DNA from: Comamonas sp. B21-038
GTDB taxonomy: Bacteria; Pseudomonadota; Gammaproteobacteria; Burkholderiales; Burkholderiaceae_C
DNA: 64,000 bases
Reading direction: 5' to 3'
Assembly (NCBI RefSeq): GCF_022387135.1
Contig: NZ_CP092462.1
Location: forward strand, 4,154,001-4,218,000
Notes under the pieces: model-generated
Told to the model about the DNA's origin: nothing
Seen by the model: the letters and a program-made list of their open reading frames with translations, nothing else
Database searches by the model: none
Made by a program: the position numbers and the translations under genes
Shown here: one piece after another, positions 9,307-17,863 of the stretch
Layout of the letters: each line of letters starts with the position of its first letter
Position numbering within the stretch: the first letter of the stretch is position 1

Positions 9307-9318
9307 GAGCAGGCTCGC

Positions 9319-10227
9319 TTACAGCGCGGCGTGCCATTGCGCAATCGCTGCGCCCACCTTGGCCATCACCTCGTCGCTTTGCGCGGTCGTGCGCTCGCCG
9401 CCGGTCAGGTAGGCGGTGATGATCAGGCCTTCCGAGGCCGCATGGGGCCAGGCGATCAGGCAGTCGTTGGCGGTGCTGTGGGCACCGGCACCGGTCTTGC
9501 CGCCCACGCGCCACTCCGATGGCAGGCCCGCGCGCACGCGCTTGTCGCCGGTGCGGCTGTCGCTCAGCCATTGCTGCAGCATCGCGCGGCCATAGCCCTT
9601 GAGCACATCGCCCAGCAGCAGTGCCTGCAGGGTCGCCTGCATCGCACGCGGCGTCGTGGTGTCGCGCGGGTCGCCGGGCTCGGCCGTGTTGAGCAGGGGC
9701 TCGATGCGGTCCAGGCGTGTCGCCTTGTCGCCCAGGGTGCGCAGCCAGGCCGTCAAGGCTTCGGGCCCGCCGCTGGCGCGCAGCAGCAGGTTGGCGGCGA
9801 CGTTGTCGCTCAGCACCACAATCGCCTCGCTCAGCTCCAGCAGGCTGATGCCGCCAGGCTGGTCCTTGTACTTTTCCGTCACCGGCGCATAGGGCACCAT
9901 GTCGGCCGAGGTCACCAGCACCTGCTGGCCCAGGTCGAGCGCACCGGTCTGCCCCAGGTACAGCACATGGGCGGCCAGCAAAGTCTTGAAGGTGCTGCAC
10001 ATCGGAAAGCGTTCATCGCTGCGGTAACCGGCCTCGCCACCGGTCTCGGCATCAAACGCATAAACGCCCAGGCGGCCACCGCTCTGGGCTTCGATCAGGG
10101 TCAGCGCCTTGTGCAGCGCACGGTCGGCACGGGGATGGGCAGACTGGCGGGATGCGCATCCGGCCAGGCCAAAAACGGAGCCGCTACCCATGACCAGGGT
10201 GGCGGCTACAAAGTGGCGTCGTTGCAT
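9319..10227 (-). CDS. bla: Class A beta-lactamase, lipoprotein-type signal
   Basis: A 302-residue serine beta-lactamase. All class A motifs are present: Ser78-x-x-Lys81 in CSTFK (Ambler 70-73), SDN at 140-142 (Ambler 130-132), the omega-loop EPLLN with Glu176 (Ambler 166) and KTG at 244-246 (Ambler 234-236). The residue before the active serine is Cys, as in PenA-type enzymes and some carbapenemases, but there is a Gly at the Ambler 238 position, so the 69-238 disulfide of carbapenemases cannot form. The signal region starts MQRRHF and ends in LAGC, which suggests a lipoprotein, with a twin-arginine pair. It hydrolyses beta-lactams in the periplasm; the exact spectrum cannot be read. No AmpR-type regulator is adjacent. 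Confidence 0.93.
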   Translation of the reverse strand: MQRRHFVAATLVMGSGSVFGLAGCASRQSAHPRADRALHKALTLIEAQSGGRLGVYAFDAETGGEAGYRSDERFPMCSTFKTLLAAHVLYLGQTGALDLGQQVLVTSADMVPYAPVTEKYKDQPGGISLLELSEAIVVLSDNVAANLLLRASGGPEALTAWLRTLGDKATRLDRIEPLLNTAEPGDPRDTTTPRAMQATLQALLLGDVLKGYGRAMLQQWLSDSRTGDKRVRAGLPSEWRVGGKTGAGAHSTANDCLIAWPHAASEGLIITAYLTGGERTTAQSDEVMAKVGAAIAQWHAAL

Positions 10228-10335
10228 GGTTTTGCTCGCTGAAGGGGGCCACGGCTGTGGCGATCCACCAAGCATACCTTGGCCCCAAGCCTGCGCCAGG
10301 CGATGGCGCAAGCTTTGCTGCGGCAGCGCAACAGC

Positions 10336-10983
10336 CTAGGCCTTTTCGATCTTCAGAGCGACCTCGTCGAGCAGCGCAGCGATCTTGTCGATCTGCTCGG
10401 CCGACAGCGCCGTCTCGCCGTCGCCCGCCATCTTCAGGCGCAGGGCCATCTTGAAGTTCTCGATCGCACGCACCAGCTGCGGCGGGCGCTGGCGGGCATC
10501 GCGGTCCTTGCCACGGGCCAGGCGCGTCAGCAGCAGCTGCAGCGCATCGGCTTGCTCGGCCAGGGCCTGCTCGCCTTCGGCAGTGATGGTGTAGCGCTTG
10601 CGGCCGCCTTCGGATTCGCTGGCCGTGGCATGGCCCATGTCCACCAGGTAGCTCAAGGTGGGGTAGATCGTGCCGGGGCTGGGCTGGTAGTCGCCGCCGA
10701 CCAGCTCGCCCACGGCGCGGATCACGTCGTAGCCATGGCTGGGTTGCTGGCCAATCAAATGCAGCGCCAGCAGCTTGAGGCCGCCAGCCTCGAACATGCG
10801 CTCACGCTTGTGCGCCAGGTGGCGCGCAGCGTCCGGCCCGTGGCCATGGCCGTGCGGACCGTGGCCCGGACCATCGCCATGGTGGCGTGGGCCCCGGCCG
10901 GGGCCGCCCTCTTCGCCCATATGGCGGCCACGGGGGCTGTGCAGGTGGTGGTGGTGCTGAAAGTGGTGATGGGGATGTGGCAT
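10336..10983 (-). CDS. yqjI: PadR-family regulator with His-rich N-terminus (YqjI-like)
   Basis: A 215-residue repressor. The first about 60 residues are rich in His, Gly and Pro (HPHHHFQHHHHLHS, GHGPHGHGHG), a metal-binding tail. The PadR winged helix follows (LKLLALHLIGQQPSHGYDVI ... YQPSPGTIYPTLSYL), and a C-terminal helix pair with AIENFKMAL. This order and these motifs match Escherichia coli YqjI, a nickel-responsive repressor of itself and of the ferric reductase gene yqjH. The ATG was chosen over an upstream in-frame start because AAGGA lies 7 bases before it. Three palindromes directly upstream suggest autoregulation. No yqjH-like gene is next to it, which is unlike the enterobacterial locus. 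Confidence 0.88.
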   Translation of the reverse strand: MPHPHHHFQHHHHLHSPRGRHMGEEGGPGRGPRHHGDGPGHGPHGHGHGPDAARHLAHKRERMFEAGGLKLLALHLIGQQPSHGYDVIRAVGELVGGDYQPSPGTIYPTLSYLVDMGHATASESEGGRKRYTITAEGEQALAEQADALQLLLTRLARGKDRDARQRPPQLVRAIENFKMALRLKMAGDGETALSAEQIDKIAALLDEVALKIEKA

Positions 10984-10999
10984 CTGTGTTCCTTTACTA

Positions 11000-11066
11000 A
11001 GATGCATCTAAGATATATCTTTCAATCAAAGATTTCAAGCCGGTTTTTGTAAAGATATATCTTTAC
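11000..11066. promoter_or_regulatory. Palindromic operator cluster of the YqjI-like regulator
   Basis: Three palindromes lie just upstream of the PadR start: AGATGCATCT (11000-11009), AAGATATATCTT (11010-11021) and the perfect 18-bp GTAAAGATATATCTTTAC (11049-11066). Centre distances are 11 bp and 42 bp, i.e. near whole helical turns, so bound dimers would sit on one face of the DNA. Because they cover the PadR promoter region, autorepression is the likely role. Binding by the PadR protein is inferred from position only. Confidence 0.65.
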
Positions 11067-11112
11067 TGCCGTTGCCGACAGCGCCACACAGACCGCGCGT
11101 CAACGAAAAATA

Positions 11113-11145
11113 TATAAAACATATACAATTCGCATATGTTTTATA
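11113..11145. promoter_or_regulatory. Perfect 12-bp inverted repeat upstream of the parD-like gene
   Basis: TATAAAACATAT (11113-11124) and its exact reverse complement ATATGTTTTATA (11134-11145) flank a 9-bp spacer, ending just before the GAGGA ribosome-binding site of the ParD-like gene. The segment is very AT-rich in a GC-rich neighbourhood. The position over the promoter and leader is that of a toxin-antitoxin operator, so autoregulation by the small protein is likely. Confidence 0.65.
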
Positions 11146-11155
11146 GAGGATAACC

Positions 11156-11386
11156 ATGGGCATCGTCAAAATTTCCGACCCGATGCATGAGAACCTGCGG
11201 GTCGCGGGCGCGGCGCTGAGCCGTTCGATCAATGCGCAGGCCGAGCACTGGATGCGGGTCGGCATGCTCGCCGAGATGTACCCCGATATGGACCACCGGG
11301 CAATCTGCCAGGTGCTGGTGCAGGCGGAGCTGGACGGCGGCCTGGATATCCATTCGCTGGTGGCCAAGGCAAGGATGGCGGCATGA
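11156..11386 (+). CDS. ParD-like small DNA-binding protein (antitoxin-like)
   Basis: A 76-residue protein of the ParD-like family. The N-terminal MGIVKISDPMHENLRVAGAA segment has the strand-helix pattern of ribbon-helix-helix proteins, with SINAQAEHWMRVGMLAE as the second helix. GAGGA sits 6 bases before the ATG. The stop overlaps the start of the methionine aminopeptidase gene as ATGA, so the two proteins are translationally coupled. A perfect inverted repeat precedes it. Families of this kind are annotated as antitoxins by homology; whether the peptidase is its partner or the protein is only a regulator is open. Confidence 0.8.
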   Translation: MGIVKISDPMHENLRVAGAALSRSINAQAEHWMRVGMLAEMYPDMDHRAICQVLVQAELDGGLDIHSLVAKARMAA

Positions 11387-12177
11387 CGCAGCGCATCACG
11401 CCTGTGCATACCGCCAGCGAGCTGGCCAGTGCGCGCCAGGCGGCGCAGCTGGCGGCCGAGGTGCTGGAGATGATTGCACCCCATGTGGTGCCGGGGGTCA
11501 GCACCGCGGCGCTCGATGCCATCTGCCACGACTACATCGTGAACGTGCAAAAGGCGGTGCCGGCCAATCTGGGCTACCAGGGCTACCCCAAGACCATCCT
11601 CACCTCGGTGAACCATGTCGTCTGCCACGGCATTCCGTCCGAGGACCGGGTGCTGAAAAAGGGCGACATCGTCAACATCGATGTCGCCGTCATCAAGGAT
11701 GGCTGGTTTGGCGACACCAGCCGCATGTACTTTGTCGGCACGCCCAGCATTCTGGCCAAGCGCCTGGTCGAGACCACCTACGAGGCGCTGCGTGCCGGCA
11801 TTGCCCAGGTGCGGCCGGGCGCCACCTTGGGCGATATCGGCCATGCGATCGAGACGGTGGCCAAGCGCGCGGGCTTTGGCGTGGTGCGCGAGTTCTGCGG
11901 CCATGGCATTGGCCAGACCTACCACGATGCCCCGAATGTGCTGCACTACGGCAACCCGGGCGAGGGCCTGGTGCTGGAGGCCGGCATGCTGTTCACGATC
12001 GAGCCCATGCTCAATGCCGGCAAGCGCCAGGTCAAGACCCTCGCCGATGGCTGGACCGTCGTGACCCAGGACCATTCGCTGTCGGCACAGTGGGAGCACA
12101 TGGTGGCCGTGACGCCCGATGGCCATGAGGTGCTGACGACCTGGCCCAACGGCACCGGCAGCTACGCACCGGTCTGA
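11383..12177 (+). CDS. map: Type I methionyl aminopeptidase
   Basis: A 264-residue enzyme that removes the initiator methionine from new proteins in the cytoplasm. All Escherichia coli MetAP residues are conserved with a constant +3 shift: His82, Asp100, Asp111, His174, Glu207 and Glu238, so it should be active with two divalent metals. No zinc-finger or SH3 extension is present. It is coupled to a ParD-like gene, unlike the housekeeping map gene that normally lies near rpsB, so it is probably a second copy; this cannot be verified inside the window. Its stop codon touches repeat element copy 1. Confidence 0.93.
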   Translation: MTQRITPVHTASELASARQAAQLAAEVLEMIAPHVVPGVSTAALDAICHDYIVNVQKAVPANLGYQGYPKTILTSVNHVVCHGIPSEDRVLKKGDIVNIDVAVIKDGWFGDTSRMYFVGTPSILAKRLVETTYEALRAGIAQVRPGATLGDIGHAIETVAKRAGFGVVREFCGHGIGQTYHDAPNVLHYGNPGEGLVLEAGMLFTIEPMLNAGKRQVKTLADGWTVVTQDHSLSAQWEHMVAVTPDGHEVLTTWPNGTGSYAPV

Positions 12178-12327
12178 GAGTCGCTAACACAACCCTTGAT
12201 ACGTCGTTGCCTGGCCGGCCGCGCCAAGCCTTGTCGTACTACTGTACTGCCTGCGGCTCGGCGCCTAGTCGGGGACGCCTAGTCTCAACCGCAGACCTTC
12301 GGATTGCTGGGTTGTGTTAGCGACTCT
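12177..12327 (+). repeat. Dispersed stop-codon-associated inverted-repeat element, copy 1
   Basis: A 151-bp element with 19-bp perfect terminal inverted repeats (AGAGTCGCTAACACAACCC and its complement). Its first A is the last base of the map stop codon, and its other end lies 5 bp from the stop of the convergent DUF4261 gene. Inside are a stem GCGCCAAGCC/GGCTCGGCGC and a small hairpin around the TTC loop in GACCTTCGGATT. Three further copies are at 25059, 34608 and 61470, always in the same orientation relative to the gene whose stop they touch. Confidence 0.9.
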
Positions 12328-12332
12328 AAACC

Positions 12333-13169
12333 TCAGTTCGCTTGGTTGGCCCCGTCAGCAGGCCGTGGATCGATATCGACCACCAGCCGCTCCGGCTCGA
12401 CCAGCGCATCGAGGTGCTTGCAGGCCCATTTGCTGTGGCCATCGATGCCGGCCACCGTGTGGCCGTCGGCGATCACATCGCCGTGCTCGACCAGGTAGAC
12501 GCTGGTATTGAACACAAAGCGCGAGACTTCGGCAGGGTCCAGCTCGGAGAACAGCAGCTGCACATCGGGCACGCCAAAGGTGGCGCCGCCCAGGCTGTCC
12601 ATCAGCATCTCGCCGGGGCGGTTGCTGATGTTGAAAAAGCGCACATTGACGACGCCGTAGTAGACAAAGCCTTCGGCATGGGCCTGCAGGTAGCGCTGCG
12701 GGTTCAGCAGGCAGCCGGCATTGGTCTGGCTGATCGCCGTGACGCCCCCGTTCTCGATCAGCACATGCATGACCGCTTGCAGAATCTCCAGCCGCTCGGG
12801 CGCTGAAAGACCTCTACCCATGAACTCGCTCACCAGCACGCAGTGCTGGCACTGGGCCAGCGCACTCTCCTTCTCGGGCCAGTCCCAGGTCTGCTCCAGC
12901 GCGCTGGCGTAGTCTGTGGGGTCCATCGGCTCGCCTGCGCGGATGATCGCGATCTCGCTGGGCACGCCCTTTTTGTCGCTGTAGTCCACGCAGTAGTCGC
13001 GCAGCGCCAGCAAGATGGTGTCGCCGTCTGCGACCAAATCTACCGCGCCCAGGCGCTCTGCCAGCGCGGCGCGCAGGGTTTCGCCATCCAGCATTGCGGG
13101 CTGGGCGTACAGCGCTTCAAAGGCCCACATATCGGGGGCCATGCGGAGCTCGGGATTGGGGGGTGCCAT
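12333..13169 (-). CDS. DUF4261 domain-containing protein
   Basis: A 278-residue cytoplasmic-type protein that I recognise only as a DUF4261-like hypothetical. Visible features are the central HVLIENGGVTAISQTNAGCLLNP segment and the VRFFNISNRPGEMLMDSLGGATFGVPDVQLLF segment, both of the kind conserved in this family, and an acidic start (ALAERLGAVDLVADGD). No signal peptide, membrane helix or catalytic motif is evident. The ATG was chosen where conserved-looking sequence starts; the frame remains open 22 codons further upstream. It converges on map with only a repeat element between them. Confidence 0.7.
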   Translation of the reverse strand: MAPPNPELRMAPDMWAFEALYAQPAMLDGETLRAALAERLGAVDLVADGDTILLALRDYCVDYSDKKGVPSEIAIIRAGEPMDPTDYASALEQTWDWPEKESALAQCQHCVLVSEFMGRGLSAPERLEILQAVMHVLIENGGVTAISQTNAGCLLNPQRYLQAHAEGFVYYGVVNVRFFNISNRPGEMLMDSLGGATFGVPDVQLLFSELDPAEVSRFVFNTSVYLVEHGDVIADGHTVAGIDGHSKWACKHLDALVEPERLVVDIDPRPADGANQAN

Positions 13170-13282
13170 GGTGCGCTCTCGGGCAGTGGAGAAAGCCGCA
13201 TCTTGCCATGGCAACGCGAGGTCCGGCTTACGCAAGCTTTACCTGCGCGGCCTAAGATGGCGCCATCCCGTGGGAGCAAAAA

Positions 13283-13762
13283 ATGGACAACAGCGATCTG
13301 GAATATGTAGGCTTTTGGGCGCGCGTCGGTGCGGCCTTGATCGACACCGTGGTGTTGCTCGTCATCATCACCCCGGCCTTGGTGGCCATCTACGGCTGGG
13401 AGTACTTCATGGCGGAAGGCCTGGTGCAGGGCCCGGCCGATGTGCTGATCAGCTGGGTGCTGCCCGCTGTGGCCTGCATCTGGCTGTGGCACAAGCTGCG
13501 GGCCACACCAGGCAAGATGCTGATTGGGGCCGAGATTGTGGATGCCGGGACTGGCGAGGCGATGAGCCTGGGCCAATCAGTGGTCCGCTACCTCGGCTAT
13601 TTTGTGTCCATCATCCCGCTCTGCCTGGGCCTCATCTGGGTGGCCTTTGACCCGCGCAAGCAGGGCTGGCACGACAAGATCGCGGGCACCGTGGTGGTGC
13701 GCCGCAAGGGTGGGCGCACCCAGCCCGTGCAGTTCAAGGGATCGCCGCGCGACCCCGACTGA
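13283..13762 (+). CDS. RDD family membrane protein
   Basis: A 159-residue integral membrane protein. The family-defining Arg and Asp are in helix 1 (FWARVGAALIDTVVLLVI) and the second Asp is in QGWHDKIAGTVVV near the C-terminus. Three or four hydrophobic helices are seen, with KLRATPGKMLIGAEIVDA between them. Function in bacteria is mostly unknown; some members act in ion transport. It is a single gene between two reverse-strand genes. Confidence 0.85.
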   Translation: MDNSDLEYVGFWARVGAALIDTVVLLVIITPALVAIYGWEYFMAEGLVQGPADVLISWVLPAVACIWLWHKLRATPGKMLIGAEIVDAGTGEAMSLGQSVVRYLGYFVSIIPLCLGLIWVAFDPRKQGWHDKIAGTVVVRRKGGRTQPVQFKGSPRDPD

Positions 13763-13788
13763 ACTGCAACTGGGGCCAGCCCCTGGTC

Positions 13789-14934
13789 TTAATCCAGGTG
13801 GGTCAGCAGGTGCAGCCAGAAGCGCGCCCGCATCTCTAGAGTCGACACCAGGATGTGCTCGTACACCGTGTGGGCGCCGTCGCCGTCGGCACCCAGGCCG
13901 TCCAGCGATGGCACGCCCATGGCCGAGGTGAAGTTGGCATCGCTGCCGCCGCCGGTAGGGGGCGCTTCTTCCAGTGCAAAGCCGGCCTCGCGGGCCGATT
14001 GTTGGGCCTTGGCCAGCAGCGCTTCGGCGCGCGCGTCCTTGACCATTGGCGGGCGGTTCACCTCCACATCGATATCCAGCGCCAGGCCTTCGCCGACAGG
14101 GCGCAGTGCGCGCATCTTGCCCACCAGCTCATCGGCAGCCTGCAAATCGGGCAGGCGGAAATCGACCACGCACTTGCAGAAGGCGGGCACGGTGTTGGTG
14201 GTGGTGCCGCCTTCGATGGTGCCCACGCTCACGGTCACGCCACGCTGGTAGTCGGTCATCGCTTCCAGCGCCAGGATCTGGTGCGCCATTTCGCGGATCG
14301 CGCTGCGGCCCTTGTCATGGGCGACGCCGGCATGCGATGCCAGGCCCTTGACGCCCAGGCGCAGCATGCCGGTGCCCTTGCGCGCGGTCACGCAGCGGCC
14401 GCCGTTGGCGCGTGCGGGCTCGGCCACCAGGCAGTAGCGCGCATGGCGGGCAAAGGCCTCGATGTGCTTGCGCGATGCGTGGCTGCCGGTTTCCTCGTCC
14501 GGCACGATCAGCAGGTCCACCGGCAGCGGGGTGCTGCCCGGCGTGGCCACCGCGCTCAGTGCGGTCAGTGCCAGGTAGATGCCCGCCTTCATGTCGTAGC
14601 CGCCGGGGCCGTAGAGGCGGTCGCCTTCGATGCGGATCGGGTTGTCGGCCAGCATGCCGATGGGGTGCACGGTGTCCGCGTGGCCCAGGATCAGCAGGCC
14701 TTCACGGGTATCGCCCTCGGCGCGGTTGGTGATGTGCAGCACGGGCAGCACCGGGCCGGGCGCATGCTTGCCCTCGGCCTGGGTCTCGATCACCGTGGCA
14801 CGCAGGCCCGCCGCTGCGGCCTGGGCGCGCATCATCTCGACCATGCGGGCGATCGATGCGGGGTTGTTCGATGGCGATTCGCAGCGCATCCATTCCGAGA
14901 TGCCGTCCACCAGTTGTTGCGTTGTTGCTTGCAT
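13789..14934 (-). CDS. M20 family metallopeptidase (CPDG2-like carboxypeptidase)
   Basis: A 381-residue zinc exopeptidase of the M20/ArgE-DapE-CPG2 family. Motifs: GHADTVHP (first ligand His and catalytic Asp, about residue 78), GPGGYDMKAG (bridging Asp), VPDEETGSH (general-base and ligand Glu pair) and GGGSDANF near the end. It most resembles glutamate carboxypeptidases. No signal peptide is visible, so it acts in the cytoplasm. It is the last gene of the reverse-strand peptide-transport operon, so it probably trims imported peptides or N-acyl amino acids. Confidence 0.88.
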   Translation of the reverse strand: MQATTQQLVDGISEWMRCESPSNNPASIARMVEMMRAQAAAAGLRATVIETQAEGKHAPGPVLPVLHITNRAEGDTREGLLILGHADTVHPIGMLADNPIRIEGDRLYGPGGYDMKAGIYLALTALSAVATPGSTPLPVDLLIVPDEETGSHASRKHIEAFARHARYCLVAEPARANGGRCVTARKGTGMLRLGVKGLASHAGVAHDKGRSAIREMAHQILALEAMTDYQRGVTVSVGTIEGGTTTNTVPAFCKCVVDFRLPDLQAADELVGKMRALRPVGEGLALDIDVEVNRPPMVKDARAEALLAKAQQSAREAGFALEEAPPTGGGSDANFTSAMGVPSLDGLGADGDGAHTVYEHILVSTLEMRARFWLHLLTHLD

Positions 14935-14974
14935 CCTTGTTCCTTGGGTCTTGTCGAAAAGTGATCGGTGGGAG

Positions 14975-15853
14975 TCAGGCGGTCACGCGGCCGGCCCAGG
15001 GGGCCAGCCAGTCCGCATCGGGCATGCGCCCTTCAAACCAGAGATGGGCGCAGACATGGCTCATGGCCTCGCCATCGTGGCCGATGCCTGCGACCTCATG
15101 CAGCTGCCAGGCCAGCGGCATGCCCAGCCGGGCCGCTGCCTGCAGGCCGGCAGCGTAGTAGTGGCGGGCGCGGGCAAAGCGGTGCGGGCCCTGGCGCAGC
15201 GCGGCGGGCTCGGCCGGCAGGTTGGGGTCCTGGGTGTCGGTGTCGCGGTCGCCCGCCAAAATGACCAGCGGGGTGCGCAGCAGCCGGGCCAGCGCCCCAT
15301 CGGCCAGACCAATGCCGGCCAGGCCTTGCGGAAAGTCCTGCTGGGCATCGGGCAAGGTGTACCAGCCCGGGTTGCCCGCCGCCACGCCGGCAAAACCGTC
15401 GGCGCCCAGGGTGCTGACCAGGCGGTGCACAAACTGGCCGCCGGCCGAATGGCCAAACAGGTAGAGCGGCTGCTGCTGCACCACCCCGGCATCGCGCAGC
15501 TGCCGGGCCAGGTTCACTACCGCCTGGTAGGCCCAGTAGTCACGCGGCTGCAGGTCGCCCTCTTCGCTCCAGACGCTGCCGTTGTTGTAGCTCTCCACCC
15601 CCGGCCAGTGCGCGTTGCCAAAGGTCGGCGCGATGATCTGCAGGCCATAGCGGTCCGCAGCGGGCATCCAGAAGTCGCGGTAGTCGTCGCCATTGCGCAG
15701 CACGCCGTGCTGCACCAGCACCACCGGCGCATCGGCGGCCACGCCTTCGGGGCGGTAGCAGTTCAGGGTGATCGGCAGATAGAGCGCGCCGTCGCCGGCT
15801 TGCCAGTCGATTGCAAAACGGCCGTGCTGCCGGGTAAAACGTTGCCAGTCCAT
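14975..15853 (-). CDS. Alpha/beta hydrolase
   Basis: A 292-residue hydrolase with the nucleophile elbow GHSAGG (Ser136), an oxyanion strand VVLVQHGVLRNGDDYRDFW and the late acid/base residues DRDTDTQD and GIGHDGEAM. The overall look is that of polyhydroxybutyrate-depolymerase/dienelactone-hydrolase-type proteins but without a signal peptide. It stands between the M20 peptidase gene and the ATPase genes of the peptide ABC transporter, all on the reverse strand with short gaps, so it may cleave an ester or amide in the imported compound. Substrate unknown. Confidence 0.82.
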   Translation of the reverse strand: MDWQRFTRQHGRFAIDWQAGDGALYLPITLNCYRPEGVAADAPVVLVQHGVLRNGDDYRDFWMPAADRYGLQIIAPTFGNAHWPGVESYNNGSVWSEEGDLQPRDYWAYQAVVNLARQLRDAGVVQQQPLYLFGHSAGGQFVHRLVSTLGADGFAGVAAGNPGWYTLPDAQQDFPQGLAGIGLADGALARLLRTPLVILAGDRDTDTQDPNLPAEPAALRQGPHRFARARHYYAAGLQAAARLGMPLAWQLHEVAGIGHDGEAMSHVCAHLWFEGRMPDADWLAPWAGRVTA

Positions 15854-15884
15854 GCGGTGGTGTTCCTTGTAGCCGTCCAGGCGG

Positions 15885-16885
<1,001 letters not shown>

Positions 16886-16889
<4 letters not shown>

Positions 16890-17863
16890 GCGGCAGGTGC
16901 CTCCAGCGGTACAAAGCAGCGGAATGCGCGGCCGGGAATGGTAGTGACGGGGGGCTGCTCATCGACGCAGCGCGGGATGGCACGGCTGCAGCGCGGCGCA
17001 AAGGCGCAGCCGGGCACGCGGCCCGACAGGCTGGGCGCCATGCCATTGATCTGCGTCAGGCGCTCGCCTGGCGTGGCCTGGGCGGGCAGCGAATTGAGCA
17101 GGCCCTGGGTGTAGGGGTGGCGCGGTGCATCCAGCACCTCGGCAACGGTGCCGGTCTCGACAATGCGGCCGCCATACATCACGGCCACCCGGTCGGCCAG
17201 CTCGGCGATCACGCCCAGGTCGTGGGTGATCCAGATCAGTGCCGTGCCCTGGGCCTGGCAGATCTGCTGCATGCGGTAGAGGATCTGGCCCTGGATGGTG
17301 ACATCCAGCGCCGTCGTGGGCTCGTCGCAGATGATCAGGTCGGGGCGGTTGAGCATCGCAATCGCAATCGCCACGCGCTGGCGCATGCCGCCCGAGAACT
17401 CATGGGGGTAACTGCGCAGGCGCTTCTCCGGCGCGGGGATGCCGACCATCGCCAGCGCCTCCACGCAGCGCTGCAGCGCCTGCGCCTTGGGCAGCTTCTG
17501 GTGCGCGTCGATGGCCTCGAGCATCTGCTCTTCGATGCGCAGCACCGGGTTGAGCGTCATCAGCGGATCCTGAAAGATCATCGCGATGCGGTCGCCGCGC
17601 AGCTGGCGCATGGACTCGGCCGACAGCACGCGCAGGTCCTGGCCCTTGAACAGCACCTTGCCCTGGGTGACTTCGCCGGGCGCATCGATCATGCCGAAGA
17701 TGGAGAAGCCGGTGACCGACTTGCCCGAGCCGGATTCACCGACCAGGCCCAGGATTTCACCCGCCTCCAGGCGGATATCGATGTCGCTGACGGCGGGCCA
17801 TGCGCCCTCTTCGGTGTGGAACACCGTCTGCAGATCTTGTACTTCAAGCAAAGGGATAGTCAT
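16886..17863 (-). CDS. dppD: Peptide ABC transporter ATP-binding protein (DppD/OppD type)
   Basis: A 325-residue ATPase with Walker [15 protein letters not shown], signature [16 protein letters not shown], Walker [14 protein letters not shown] and the C-terminal [14 protein letters not shown] oligopeptide-transporter motif. It works with DppF at the cytoplasmic face of the DppBC channel. Its start overlaps the dppC stop by one base (TAATG), and GGAAG lies in front. The gene order B-C-D-F is the standard one. Confidence 0.93.

Noticed and set aside
12177..12327. The repeat as a complete insertion sequence or as a protein-coding gene
   Set aside because: It is too short for a transposase, shows no open frame conserved among the four copies, and no target-site duplication is visible.
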